A DNA stretch of 64,000 bases, taken from the NCBI RefSeq assembly GCF_042680805.1, contig NZ_JBHUEM010000045.1, positions 178,125 to 242,124 of the forward strand, written 5' to 3'. Under the pieces are notes generated by a model that worked only from the letters and a program-made list of their open reading frames with translations, was not told the DNA's origin and did not search any database. Shown one piece after another: positions 42,374 through 51,784 of this stretch (position 1 is the first letter of the stretch; the number at the start of each line of letters is the position of its first letter). The position numbers and the translations under genes are program-made. The DNA is from Bacillus_CJ salitolerans. Its GTDB lineage: Bacteria; Bacillota; Bacilli; Bacillales; SA4.

Positions 42374-43372
42374 CTATGTCCCTTTTGATACAAGTAAAAT
42401 TTGGCTCGGAAATACATGATCATTTTTTAAACCATTTAGATGAACAATTTCTTCAACTGATAGTTGAAGCTCCTTACCTATTTTAGGCAAGGTATCTCCA
42501 CTTTTCACAATATATACCTTCTCCATGTTAGGATATAATGATAGATGCTGCCCTGGGACTAACATGTCAGAAGTTAAATTGTTCCATTTAGCAATTGATT
42601 GGATGGCAACCTTATATTCCTGAGACAATTCCCATAAAGTCATACCTTCTGTTACAACAATTTCTACACTTTTTTCAAGAAAGGAATGATCAACATCAGA
42701 TGATTCTACCACTAGTGAACTTGAAAGAATAAACCCCTCTGAATGCTGAACCATCATCCATCCAGAATGATCTTGCTTTTGATCAATTTCCTCGAGTTTG
42801 GCTACTTGGATAGCTTCCTTTTTCATTTCCATCTCTTTATTTACTCTCATTTCGATTAATACCGATACATCCAGAGCTTGCAAAGGATCAATAGCATTAG
42901 ATTTGGAATAATTCCATGTTCCCTTGTGTACTTCAAAGTGCAAGTGTGCACCTCTTGATCTACCCGTATTACCGACATGGCCAATTAACTCTCCTTTTTT
43001 GACCTTTTGTCCTTTAACTACAAATCGCTTATTTAAATGGGCATAAACTGTCTCAAAGCCGTTTGGATGTGAGATAAACACTACATGTCCGTATGAAAAA
43101 GAATAATATGATTTAGTGACAATTCCATCCTCAACTGAAACGGTCTCGGTTCCTGTTGGAGCGGCTATATCCAAACCGTGATGATTACCACTTCTTGAAC
43201 CATATAAGTCACTGATTTCACCAAGAGCTGGCCAGACCCAATCTTTTGTTTCCTGAAATTTATATGTATTTTCATTTTGTTCTGCTTTAACCGTCTTAAC
43301 ACTCAAAAACATACAGGCAATACAAAACCCCATAATTATTACAACTAAAAGTCTTTTAGAAATGTCCTGCAT
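42374..43372 (-). CDS. Exported LysM/M23 metallopeptidase-domain protein
   Basis: From the ATG at 43372 (TAGGAGGATC upstream), 332 residues: signal sequence or anchor 1-30, an M23 (LytM-type) domain with HHGLDIA and HLHFEVH zinc motifs, and two C-terminal LysM-like repeats (VTEGMTLWELSQEY and VKSGDTLPKIGKEL). Likely a cell-wall endopeptidase or a SpoIIQ/SpoIID-like partner without known target. It lies just beyond the rsiX terminator. I do not recognise a B. subtilis counterpart at this position. Confidence 0.85.
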   Translation of the reverse strand: MQDISKRLLVVIIMGFCIACMFLSVKTVKAEQNENTYKFQETKDWVWPALGEISDLYGSRSGNHHGLDIAAPTGTETVSVEDGIVTKSYYSFSYGHVVFISHPNGFETVYAHLNKRFVVKGQKVKKGELIGHVGNTGRSRGAHLHFEVHKGTWNYSKSNAIDPLQALDVSVLIEMRVNKEMEMKKEAIQVAKLEEIDQKQDHSGWMMVQHSEGFILSSSLVVESSDVDHSFLEKSVEIVVTEGMTLWELSQEYKVAIQSIAKWNNLTSDMLVPGQHLSLYPNMEKVYIVKSGDTLPKIGKELQLSVEEIVHLNGLKNDHVFPSQILLVSKGT

Positions 43373-43440
43373 TATGATCCTCCTAAAACGTAGTAAGTCA
43401 ATCGATAACACTTTATGAGGACATGTTAAAAAGTAGACCA

Positions 43441-43468
43441 AAAAAAAATAGAGGTTACAAGAACCTCT
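43441..43468 (-). terminator. Terminator of sigX-rsiX
   Basis: AGAGGTT/AACCTCT stem (43450-43468) followed on the minus strand by TATTTTTTTT, beginning at the rsiX stop codon. Confidence 0.85.
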
Positions 43469-44721
43469 TATTCGACAGGTATTGAAAGTAGGTTAGGAGA
43501 AACGGGAACTTGGTTTTTAATGGGTTCTCCATTTTCTGTAGACAACTTATAATCTGCAATCATCTCAATGTTAGCATTCTCAAATTGGACCGTCTCCATT
43601 CCAAATTCCTTTGCTGTTAACATAATCGCATGCATCATAGAAATATATGGTTCACCATTTAGTACCGTAGTACCTTCTTCAAAGAAGATGGTTGCATTTG
43701 TCCCTTCAATCGCCACGTTACTTATGATGATATCGGCAGGAATAGATGGCTGTAGTCCATAATCTGGTATCTCGCTTTTCATATCTTGCAGTGCTTGTTC
43801 CAAACTTTCTCTTGGGTCTGGTGAAGGAACTAAGAACATTGGTTGCAACGCATCGAATTGGTACAAATGGTAGCCTTTATTCGTAATTGAATGGATCGGA
43901 ATCGTATCTACCTCTCCGTAATGACTAAAAAACACCTTTGTGCCTTTCTCTGTTACAAGCTCAGCTTCTGTATAGCCTAACCATCTAAAGGTTTCTTGAA
44001 TGGATTGCAAAAATACGTTCTCCGTTAGACTCCCAGTACCTATACCAAGATTATTTTCAATTGGAATTGTCACAACAACCTTCTTGTTACCATCTTCCAA
44101 TTCAACCTCTGAAAATGTTATACCTTTAATAATCGCTTCACTAAGTCCAATATCTTCTTCACGTATATTGTGAAGCAGCTGTTGTAATTGTTCAAGACTA
44201 TTACCTCGCTCCAAAGGGGCAAGTATACTAACTGGAATAACATTCTGTGCATTTGTATCAGGGATTCCAATGGTTATCAGCGTTCGATCACTAAAATCAG
44301 TTACAACGTTTGTATTTGCGACAGGCGCAGTCATCATAATCATGTTATTTGAATCACTCTTGGAGCCTTCATCAAATGAATCTGCATTATCCATGATTCG
44401 ACTTTCACTCTTATCTTTAGCGCCTGTTATCCCGACATCTTCAATTGATTCAGACGTTGAATTCTCTGTAGCCATATCTTGCACACCGCCGAATGGACTA
44501 TTCAAAAATGTAGATCCTAAAACGAGTAAAAGAGTAACTGCTGCAGCAGTGGCAAGACTAGGAAGGATCCAAGAAGGTTTACGTGAAAATCGAGCTGGCT
44601 CTTTATCTAGCCGTGAGGCAATCTTATTATATAACTCTTGCTGCTCCTGTCTATCTTTAACTCGTGGTAGATTTTGAAGTAGTTCTTCTAGCTGCTTATC
44701 GCTCCACTCTGATTTTTTCAC
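43468..44721 (-). CDS. rsiX: Anti-sigma-X factor RsiX-like, with GerMN domains
   Basis: A 417-residue single-pass membrane protein: cytoplasmic N-terminus (1-48) that should bind sigma-X, a membrane segment about 50-72, an acidic Ser/Asp-rich stretch and two extracellular GerMN-like domains (about 165-265 and 275-400). GTG start with GGAGGG upstream, overlapping sigX by 26 bases. B. subtilis RsiX is shorter, the difference being mostly the acidic stretch and spacing. Confidence 0.9.
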   Translation of the reverse strand: MKKSEWSDKQLEELLQNLPRVKDRQEQQELYNKIASRLDKEPARFSRKPSWILPSLATAAAVTLLLVLGSTFLNSPFGGVQDMATENSTSESIEDVGITGAKDKSESRIMDNADSFDEGSKSDSNNMIMMTAPVANTNVVTDFSDRTLITIGIPDTNAQNVIPVSILAPLERGNSLEQLQQLLHNIREEDIGLSEAIIKGITFSEVELEDGNKKVVVTIPIENNLGIGTGSLTENVFLQSIQETFRWLGYTEAELVTEKGTKVFFSHYGEVDTIPIHSITNKGYHLYQFDALQPMFLVPSPDPRESLEQALQDMKSEIPDYGLQPSIPADIIISNVAIEGTNATIFFEEGTTVLNGEPYISMMHAIMLTAKEFGMETVQFENANIEMIADYKLSTENGEPIKNQVPVSPNLLSIPVE

Positions 44722-45247
44722 TATCCATACCCTCCTTTTCCATAAGCTGTTCCATATGAACTTTTAATAGTTTCAAAGCGCGGTGTTGTGTAGTCTTCAC
44801 TTTGCTTTCTGTCCAACCAAGAGCCCCTGCAGTTTCAGCAATCGACATAGATTGGATATATCGTAAAATGATTACTGTACGCTGATCTACTGAACAATAG
44901 TTTAGACATTGATACATCATCTTAATCTCATCGTTTTGCATTGCCACTTCTTCAGGAAGCGGACTATCATCTTTCACTTGTTGTGTGCTCCAATCAAACG
45001 TCTCTAATAGACGCTGCTTCCAACCCTTTTGTTTTCTAAAGTGGTCAATAGCAACGTGCCTTGCAATCGAAAATAACCATGTTTTCTCACTACTCTTACC
45101 TTCAAAACGATCATATGATTTTAACACTTTTATATATACTTCTTGAACGAGGTCTTCCGCTTGTTCACGATTTCTTACCATATAAAAGAGAAACTGAAAC
45201 AAATCGTGATGATATTTTTCATAGAGCTCTTGAAAAACGGTGTTCAT
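44696..45247 (-). CDS. sigX: ECF sigma factor SigX
   Basis: A 183-residue extracytoplasmic-function sigma factor with region 2 (FLFYMVRNREQAEDLVQEVYIKV) and region 4 (CSVDQRTVIILRYIQSMSIAETAGALGW). In B. subtilis sigma-X turns on envelope-modifying genes against cationic peptides. GGGAGGG precedes the ATG. Its own promoter at 45274-45298 fits sigma-X autoregulation. Confidence 0.93.
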   Translation of the reverse strand: MNTVFQELYEKYHHDLFQFLFYMVRNREQAEDLVQEVYIKVLKSYDRFEGKSSEKTWLFSIARHVAIDHFRKQKGWKQRLLETFDWSTQQVKDDSPLPEEVAMQNDEIKMMYQCLNYCSVDQRTVIILRYIQSMSIAETAGALGWTESKVKTTQHRALKLLKVHMEQLMEKEGMDSEKIRVER

Positions 45248-45273
45248 GTCTTACCCTCCCGTTCATTACATTA

Positions 45274-45298
45274 GTCGTATTTGTGATTAAAAAGTTAC
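45274..45298 (-). promoter_or_regulatory. Sigma-X-type autoregulatory promoter
   Basis: On the minus strand GTAAC (45294-45298), 16 bases, CGAC (45274-45277): the published sigma-X pattern. It lies 27 bases ahead of the sigX start codon. Confidence 0.75.
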
Positions 45299-45365
45299 AC
45301 TCCATTTCTATACTAGTATCAAATGAAAAAAAAAGGAAGAATATTTTCATATATTCTTACCTTTC

Positions 45366-46049
45366 TCATACTAAAATCCCATATTTTGTTTTAAACCTTG
45401 TTAATATCTTTTCCCAACTTTTACTAAATAGTAGTATGAATACGACATTAGAAATAGCATGCCTAAGATCAAAGTAAAAACTGGAAGAAAAATAGACGAG
45501 AATTACTTTCCAATCAATTGAATCCATAAAGCCTACAATAAACCACAAATTCATAAACCAACCAAATGCAAATCCAACTACAATTCCAAAAATACTCTGA
45601 CCGAATATTTTCTTCATAAAAGGGTGATTCCTAAAAACGCCTGCAAAAAAACCAATCATTCCCCAAGCGTACATTTGCCATGGTGTCCATGGTCCTTGAC
45701 CAAGTAGCATGTTTGATACTAACGCTGCTGTTGCCCCAATTAAAAAACCACTTTCGGCACCAAATACAAGGCCACTAATTATAATGACAAAAGTAGTTGG
45801 TTGAACACTTGGAATCGCAGCAAACGGCACCCTACTTAATGCAGCAATTGCAGCCAATATTGCAATGATAACGATCTCCCTACTAGTCACCTTCTTACGT
45901 TCAAACCTTAGAAAAAACGGAACAATCGCTAAACAAATCATGAGAAAACTAATCCATATAAAGGAATTTTCTAAAAATAAAGCTGAAGCAATAAGAGTAA
46001 GAAATAAAAGAATCGAAGAAATAATTAATAATAGTAAGGATGATCCCAT
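45366..46049 (-). CDS. ECF transporter S component, probable cobalamin type (CbrT-like)
   Basis: 227 residues with about seven hydrophobic segments. The core (IAALSRVPFAAIPSVQPTTF, GLVFGAESGFLIGATAALVSN, GQGPWTPWQMYAWG) is of the type I associate with CbrT-like and related S components. An S component binds the vitamin in the membrane and works with the T and A proteins encoded just upstream. The cobalamin riboswitch at the head of the operon points to B12 as the ligand. GAGGAGGT precedes the ATG, which overlaps the ATPase gene by 25 bases. Confidence 0.82.
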   Translation of the reverse strand: MGSSLLLLIISSILLFLTLIASALFLENSFIWISFLMICLAIVPFFLRFERKKVTSREIVIIAILAAIAALSRVPFAAIPSVQPTTFVIIISGLVFGAESGFLIGATAALVSNMLLGQGPWTPWQMYAWGMIGFFAGVFRNHPFMKKIFGQSIFGIVVGFAFGWFMNLWFIVGFMDSIDWKVILVYFSSSFYFDLRHAISNVVFILLFSKSWEKILTRFKTKYGILV

Positions 46050-47710
46050 GTTCGATAGACCTCCTCAAGGGTAATAACCTCTGGCCATTCTTTTAAATTC
46101 CTCGTAAGTCTGCCGAGAACAGTCGTATAATAAAAATTCCCCTTGAAAAACTGTCTCGTTCTTTCTACAGCAGCAAAGGTTTTCTCAAAGAGTAGCGCGC
46201 ATGTATGAGCATTGGCAGCTGCAAATTCTAAATCGTGCGTTACCATTATAATGGTCTTTCCTTTATGATGTAACACCGAAAGCCACTTTCCTAGCTCAGT
46301 CTTAGCATGTGGATCAAGTCCCTTAGTTGGCTCATCAATTAATAATACGGACGGATCAGTAAATAAGAGACAGGCCAATGCCACCTTTTGAATTTCTCCA
46401 CCACTTAAATCGTGAGGGTGACGATCAAAAAGATTTTCTAATCCAAATAACGTAACCAATTCCTTAATTTCAGGGGTCTTCATGCTTTTCCCAACGGAGT
46501 TAGCTGTATATTGAAGCTCTTCCTTAACCGAATCGTGAAGAAAATAAGCCTTAGGTGATTGCGACAAATAGCCAATAGACTTCTGAGCCTCGCTTTTTTT
46601 TAGGGATCCAATTGGATTATTTTTGTAATACACCTTTCCAGAAGTAGGCTTTAGGATCCCAACTAATAGCTTAATCAATGTTGATTTTCCTGTACCATTT
46701 TGCCCGACAATACATAGAAAGTCATTTTGGTTAATTGAAATTGATAGATCATTAAATATCTCATCGTCACCTTTTTCATATCGAAATGAAACATTTTTAC
46801 AGGATAAGATAGGTAGATGAGAAGGAGGCTTCTTCTTGTCATCTATATCTTGCAAGTTTTTTCTAGATGGGGCTGAAAAACTTAAGAAGGCTTCTCTTGC
46901 TTCTTTCACTGATAAAGGTATTTCTTTTTGATCTACTGTTGGAACATAGTTAAGGTAAACTTGAGGAATCGTTGGGAGTAACGATGTTAAGTAAGTCTCG
47001 CTTTGTTCCCAGCACTTTTTAATTACTTCTCGCGGAGTATCATCCCATAACACTGTTCCTTTATCTATCATGATAAATTGGTCAGCGACCGGTATAAACT
47101 CATCTAAACGATGTTCTACAACTACAATCGTCATTCCAAATTCTTCGTTTAATCGTCTCAGTAATTGAATTAATTCCTTTGATGTTACTGGATCTAATTG
47201 GGAAGTTGGCTCATCAAGTAATAGAATTTGCGGCTGCATTAATAAAACCGAAGCAATATTTAGAATTTGTTTTTGTCCACCAGATATATTGGAGGTTTTC
47301 ATCTCCAAAATGTCCTGAAGTCCAAAGAATTGAATAAGCTCTGCTACTCTCCGTTTCATTTCATACGTAGCTAATCCTAGGTTTTCTAATCCAAACACTA
47401 ATTCATGTAAAACATCTTCCATTACGATCTGATTTTCAGGATCTTGAAATACAAATCCTATATCGGAAACAGACATTTCTAAATCAATATCAGCAATCGG
47501 TGCTCCTTTATATAAAAGCTCACCAGATCTGTGACCGTATGGAGCAACTTGTGTTTTTATTTGTTTTAAAAGTGTTGATTTTCCGGATCCACTTGGTCCA
47601 CAAATTACAACAAAATCACCTTGATGAATCTTTAATGAAACATTATTTAAGGTTGGCTTCATTTCATTAGGAAAAGTAAAATTATATTGATTAAACGTTA
47701 TGATTTCCAT
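46025..47710 (-). CDS. ECF transporter fused double ATPase (CbrU-like)
   Basis: A 561-residue protein with two complete ABC ATPase domains in one chain: GPSGSGKST, SGGQKQI, LLLDEPTSQLD in the first half, and GQNGTGKSTL, LSGGEIQKVA, LLIDEPTKGLD in the second. It powers vitamin uptake with the T and S proteins. I use the ATG at 47710; a GTG at 47719 is also in frame and has AAGGACG close upstream. Both overlap the T gene end. Confidence 0.9.
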   Translation of the reverse strand: MEIITFNQYNFTFPNEMKPTLNNVSLKIHQGDFVVICGPSGSGKSTLLKQIKTQVAPYGHRSGELLYKGAPIADIDLEMSVSDIGFVFQDPENQIVMEDVLHELVFGLENLGLATYEMKRRVAELIQFFGLQDILEMKTSNISGGQKQILNIASVLLMQPQILLLDEPTSQLDPVTSKELIQLLRRLNEEFGMTIVVVEHRLDEFIPVADQFIMIDKGTVLWDDTPREVIKKCWEQSETYLTSLLPTIPQVYLNYVPTVDQKEIPLSVKEAREAFLSFSAPSRKNLQDIDDKKKPPSHLPILSCKNVSFRYEKGDDEIFNDLSISINQNDFLCIVGQNGTGKSTLIKLLVGILKPTSGKVYYKNNPIGSLKKSEAQKSIGYLSQSPKAYFLHDSVKEELQYTANSVGKSMKTPEIKELVTLFGLENLFDRHPHDLSGGEIQKVALACLLFTDPSVLLIDEPTKGLDPHAKTELGKWLSVLHHKGKTIIMVTHDLEFAAANAHTCALLFEKTFAAVERTRQFFKGNFYYTTVLGRLTRNLKEWPEVITLEEVYRTWDHPYYY

Positions 47711-48612
47711 CGTATCCACTCGCGTCCTTCAACTAATAAAGGTAATAATAAATAACAACAAAAAAACAATAAATGAATGTATTGCTGTGGGCCCATTTCA
47801 ACATTACTTAATTCTGGATATATTATTAGTTTTCCATATGAAAGAAATAACATGCCCACCAAAGGAATGAGTAGTAAAATAACGAGAGTAACAACATATA
47901 TCGTATCCCGTTTTTTCCATTGGAAATGATCATAGGATGATCTTTTCTTTAGTCCATATCCTCTTGCCGCCATTGAATCTGCGGTTTGTATAGCTTCTTC
48001 TAAAGACCAAGTTAACAGAACTTGTATATATAGTAAGCCATTCTGTATCTTCCCCTTTAACTTCTGCCCTCCAAGAACAATTCCTCGCCGTTTTTGTACA
48101 ATCATGATCTCACTTAACCTTCTTCTTAGTATTGGGATAAAGCGAAGACTAAGTAAAACCAATAAGGAAGTCTGTGGAAACAATTTCCCAAATAAAAATA
48201 AGAACCTTTTATGATCAATTATGATTTGATAGGAAAAAAACAACATAATCATTCCCATTAATGAAAGAGCTAGCATAAAACCATAGAGAACTCCTTCAAG
48301 CATAATAGGATAACTGTAAAAATAAAATAATAGATGTGATCCTCTTCGGTTAAGAAAAGGATTCATGATGAAAATAACCAAACCCATCAAGAGCAGAAAA
48401 GGGAGTGTACGAAGTAGTTTCTTTCGATTTCCATGAACAAGATTTATTACAATTATGATAAGGATAGAAAAGAATAAATAAAGCGGATGAAAAAATATAG
48501 TAAGATATAACGCTGCACCTATATAGTATAAGAAACTTCCTACTGGGTGAATCGATTGAAAATAGTATTTTTTTATTCCACGTCTTCTCCGAGATTTTCC
48601 GTATATACCCAA
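47698..48612 (-). CDS. ECF transporter T component (CbrV-like)
   Basis: A 304-residue integral membrane coupling protein with several membrane segments and the Ala-Arg-Gly coupling motif in DSMAARGYGLKKRSS that holds the ATPase. The only credible start is a TTG at 48612, with GAGGATGA upstream, 40 bases inside the end of the lipoprotein gene. It links the ATPase and S component into one transporter. Confidence 0.87.
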   Translation of the reverse strand: MGIYGKSRRRRGIKKYYFQSIHPVGSFLYYIGAALYLTIFFHPLYLFFSILIIIVINLVHGNRKKLLRTLPFLLLMGLVIFIMNPFLNRRGSHLLFYFYSYPIMLEGVLYGFMLALSLMGMIMLFFSYQIIIDHKRFLFLFGKLFPQTSLLVLLSLRFIPILRRRLSEIMIVQKRRGIVLGGQKLKGKIQNGLLYIQVLLTWSLEEAIQTADSMAARGYGLKKRSSYDHFQWKKRDTIYVVTLVILLLIPLVGMLFLSYGKLIIYPELSNVEMGPQQYIHLLFFCCYLLLPLLVEGREWIRWKS

Positions 48613-49283
48613 CGTATTTCATCCTCATTTACAACATTATAGATTCCAGCACTTTTTGTAGGAACCTGATTATTGACTCTAAATACCCACCCACTCATAG
48701 GACCGTGATCAAATTCGAAAAGGTTGTTTATTGCTTCTATATAAGCATTTGCGTTTCTACCTCTAACACTGACTGGTATTCCCTTCTCCTTTGCAATTTT
48801 CATTAAGACACTTAACACAGTATCTCCTTCATCTATAGGGACTGTGGTTTTAGCGAAAATTGTTTCCCCATCCTTCCCAGTAATTGAAAGTGTAACATAA
48901 TCTTTTTTTACTGTTGTAGGAGTTTTATTTTCAGTTGGTGTGTCTTGTTTAGTCACCTTGGAATCTTTAGATTGTTCTTTATTATTGGATGATGAAGTTG
49001 AACTCGTATCAGCTTGCTCTTTTGGCAACTCCGTTTTTTGATTTTCTTGTTTTTGATTGTTCTGTTCTTCCTCTGATCCTGGATGGTCTTTCATTTCTTC
49101 CGATTCGCTGTTTTCCTTATCAGAAACAGTTGAATCCAATGTTTCTTTTAGTACAGGAGATTGTGGTTGATCACTCACACTATCAGTTACATGTTCTCTT
49201 GCTATATAGTCCTCATTGTGTACATTTCCACAGCCAGTTAGTAAAAGGAAACATACAAACATAGAAGTGAACCAATTTCTCAT
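48573..49283 (-). CDS. DUF4430 (transcobalamin-like domain) lipoprotein
   Basis: 236 residues: signal sequence with lipobox LLTGC (Cys18), a long Ser/Glu/Gln/Lys-rich stalk (about 25-125) and one C-terminal DUF4430 domain (about 128-230), with the GWVFRVNNQVPTKSAGIYNV core. DUF4430 is the domain of the C-terminal half of intrinsic factor and transcobalamin. On the cell surface it could pass cobalamin from the wall-bound protein to the ECF transporter. That relay role is inferred. Confidence 0.85.
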   Translation of the reverse strand: MRNWFTSMFVCFLLLTGCGNVHNEDYIAREHVTDSVSDQPQSPVLKETLDSTVSDKENSESEEMKDHPGSEEEQNNQKQENQKTELPKEQADTSSTSSSNNKEQSKDSKVTKQDTPTENKTPTTVKKDYVTLSITGKDGETIFAKTTVPIDEGDTVLSVLMKIAKEKGIPVSVRGRNANAYIEAINNLFEFDHGPMSGWVFRVNNQVPTKSAGIYNVVNEDEIRWVYTENLGEDVE

Positions 49284-49306
49284 TCCTAATCATCCCTCAT
49301 TTTTAA

Positions 49307-49945
49307 TTAATAGGTAGGTGTGGCATATACAATGTATCGTTTTGGCGCATTACCAATCATATGAAATGGATAGCAAGTTATTAAAACTAGTTCTTCTGTT
49401 GGATACGTTGGAATAATAATTGTCCGATCATCTTTATCAACAATTTTCGTTTTCGTTATTTTATATGAGAATTTTCCCTCTTCTAATTGAAGAATAACTT
49501 CTTCTCCAATATCTAGATCCCCCAATCTCCTAAACACCGTATCTCGATGTCCAGATAAAACGATTTGGTCATTTTCGGTAGGTAAAGCGGTCCCAGGGTA
49601 ATGGCCGACACCTACGTCTAGTGCGTCTTCATCAATTCCCGCTACAATTGGCAAATTAGCGGCTAATGAAGGGAGTGACAAGATTCCTAATACCTTACTA
49701 TTAGTCTCAACTGAATTAGAATTAGTATCTTGTACTCTATCATGAAAATCCTCTGATATTTGTAATTGTACAATTGGTTTTTGTACAACTCGATTTGCAT
49801 GCTCTAAAGCGTTGACTTGGGATTCTGCTTTTGACCATAGGTCAAAGCATCCAATTAATATAAAAAGAAACCCTCCTGCCATAAACAAGAGGGGAGATTT
49901 AGTTTTCAGTTTAGATAGTACCTTGTTTTTTTCTATTTGAAACAT
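49307..49945 (-). CDS. Class-D-like sortase
   Basis: 212 residues: one N-terminal membrane segment (about 18-36) and a sortase domain with catalytic His133 (LSGHRD), Cys191 (ITCYPF) and Arg203 (APKRYIVYA). The features resemble class D sortases, some of which are known to use LPxTA signals. The gene upstream ends in LPETA, so a dedicated pair is likely. The ATG at 49945 lies 35 bases inside the end of that gene. Confidence 0.87.
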   Translation of the reverse strand: MFQIEKNKVLSKLKTKSPLLFMAGGFLFILIGCFDLWSKAESQVNALEHANRVVQKPIVQLQISEDFHDRVQDTNSNSVETNSKVLGILSLPSLAANLPIVAGIDEDALDVGVGHYPGTALPTENDQIVLSGHRDTVFRRLGDLDIGEEVILQLEEGKFSYKITKTKIVDKDDRTIIIPTYPTEELVLITCYPFHMIGNAPKRYIVYATPTY

Positions 49946-51674
49946 ACATAACAGCTCCAATTAGTAAAAGTAGTAAACCTAAAAGAATAATGTTATATGC
50001 ATTAGTAGCTGTTTCTGGTAATGGTTTTCCTTCTTGTGTTGGCTGAGGTTCCACCACTGTCTCGTCGTTACTATCAGTAGTTTTCAATGGTAAGTTGTAA
50101 AGTGAGCCCTCACCATTTAGGAATAAATGGTATGCTACGACTCCTCTAAAGGCTTGATCAGTTGAGAATACGTCACTTACCTCTCCTCCTTGATAGTCAA
50201 AGCCACCATCAGCGTTTTGGAAGGTTAATAAGTAACTCACGATTGACTGACCATTGTTTGAAAAAAGTTCACTCGTTGGATTCATTCCTAAGGCTGTTAA
50301 TGCAATAATCACTTGAGCAGCCGTAGAGCTATTGTTAACTTTTGAATCTAAGTACTGTGCTGATAGATATTGAACAGCAAGATCAATCTTGGAGTTGACA
50401 TCTACTTGATTTTTATAGGGAGCAAGTGCCGTTATTACCATTGCTGTCGTATCTATATCACTGCTTTCGCTGCCATCCCATGCCCAGCCACCATCTTGAT
50501 TTTGATTCTCTATGAGAGAACTAACTAGCTTTTCTCTCGTCCAAGTAGCAGTCTTTGGAACTTCAAATTTAGCACTATCTAAGGCAAGAAGAGCAAAAAT
50601 AACCCCGTTTAAACCTTGCTTCGTAACATCCCCATTATAAATATGTTCAACTAGGTTATATCCTTCGAAGTCTGTAGGATTCCCTCCTGCTGCTAGTATT
50701 CCTAACGTATATCTTTCATAATCCGTTATTCTAGTAAATTGACCTTCACTAGTTGTTACCACATTTTTAACTTCTTCTAAATAGGATGCTGGTATCTCTT
50801 TTCCTGCTTTACTAAGCCCAATAACTTCCCATTCACCTATATTATTCGCTAATATATACTTTGTAGCAAGATTAACGGTAGATTGTAGCTTTTCAGAAGT
50901 AATAACATCTACTGGTTTTGTTTCCGGTTTTGTTTCAGTTTCTCCTGAATTTTCCTTTTCTGGCGCTGAGGTTTCCCAAGATTCATATTGGAATGTTATC
51001 TTATCACCAGATTGTAGCTTATAACTATCTGCACCAACAGTTGCCATTTCTCCATTTACATAGAATGCCCAATAATAAGTACCCTCTGCTGCTAGATTAT
51101 TTACAGCTGTAATCATTTTTCCATATTCTGATTCACTAAATAGAACATTTTCTACACCTAGAATTACTTGAAGTAGTTCAAATGCCGTTGGTTCATTCAG
51201 AAAAGAGACTTCACTAACTTCTTTCATCGTTCCTTTCTCATCATTTCCAATCACATTCAATGATACTGTTTTTTCAGGTGCTACATTCCAATCAATATAT
51301 TGAAAGGTAAGTTTATCTCCATCTTGAACTATATAACTATCAGCACCCACTTGCGCTGTAATACCATTAATATAAAGCCCCCAATAATGAGTACCCTCTG
51401 CCTTTATTTCATTAATGGATGTAATATATTTCCCATATTCACTTTCTTCAAATAGTACATTTTCTGCACCAACAGCATCACTAAGAACATCAAATGCTGT
51501 AGCTCCTTCTGGAAAACTAACCTCTTTCTCTAACGTACCACTTTCTTGTGAACCTACGATTGAAACGATACTTGTATTTTCAGCTGCAAATATTGTTGGC
51601 TGGTAGCCACTCGATACAAAGGCTATCATTAGAAATAACAAGGTAAAAACTTTCAAACTTCTACTTACTATCAT
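49911..51674 (-). CDS. Wall-anchored transcobalamin-like protein: two DUF4430 domains plus alpha/alpha barrel, LPETA
   Basis: From the ATG at 51674 (GGGAGAGAAGG upstream), 587 residues: signal peptide 1-31; DUF4430 domains about 36-127 and 136-231 with matching cores GTHYWGLYINGITAQVGADSY and GTYYWAFYVNGEMATVGADSY; a Glu/Thr/Pro linker 233-255; an alpha/alpha barrel about 258-525 with prenyltransferase/squalene-cyclase type repeats (NQDGGWAWD, NADGGFDYQ); then LPETA at 552-556, a membrane segment and a basic tail. Intrinsic factor and transcobalamin combine the same two folds in the reverse order. Riboswitch control by B12 supports a role in cobalamin binding. Binding itself is inferred. Confidence 0.87.
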   Translation of the reverse strand: MIVSRSLKVFTLLFLMIAFVSSGYQPTIFAAENTSIVSIVGSQESGTLEKEVSFPEGATAFDVLSDAVGAENVLFEESEYGKYITSINEIKAEGTHYWGLYINGITAQVGADSYIVQDGDKLTFQYIDWNVAPEKTVSLNVIGNDEKGTMKEVSEVSFLNEPTAFELLQVILGVENVLFSESEYGKMITAVNNLAAEGTYYWAFYVNGEMATVGADSYKLQSGDKITFQYESWETSAPEKENSGETETKPETKPVDVITSEKLQSTVNLATKYILANNIGEWEVIGLSKAGKEIPASYLEEVKNVVTTSEGQFTRITDYERYTLGILAAGGNPTDFEGYNLVEHIYNGDVTKQGLNGVIFALLALDSAKFEVPKTATWTREKLVSSLIENQNQDGGWAWDGSESSDIDTTAMVITALAPYKNQVDVNSKIDLAVQYLSAQYLDSKVNNSSTAAQVIIALTALGMNPTSELFSNNGQSIVSYLLTFQNADGGFDYQGGEVSDVFSTDQAFRGVVAYHLFLNGEGSLYNLPLKTTDSNDETVVEPQPTQEGKPLPETATNAYNIILLGLLLLLIGAVMYVSNRKKQGTI

Positions 51675-51703
51675 TTCCTTCTCTCCCTTACCATTAGAAA
51701 TCC

Positions 51704-51730
51704 AAAAAAAAATCCCCACTGGGAGGGGAT
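51704..51730 (-). terminator. Riboswitch-linked intrinsic terminator
   Basis: On the minus strand ATCCCC (51725-51730) pairs with GGGGAT (51712-51717) across a seven-base loop, then nine Ts. It lies between the cobalamin aptamer and the start of the wall-anchored protein, so it is the probable off-switch. Confidence 0.8.
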
Positions 51731-51784
51731 GATTCTGTTAAGAGGCAATCAAGGAAAAAAGCCGACTTAACACCCTCCTATCCG

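Noticed and set aside
43568..44677. Plus-strand frames opposite rsiX
   Set aside because: No ribosome sites or recognisable domains; RsiX is well supported by domain order and sigX coupling.
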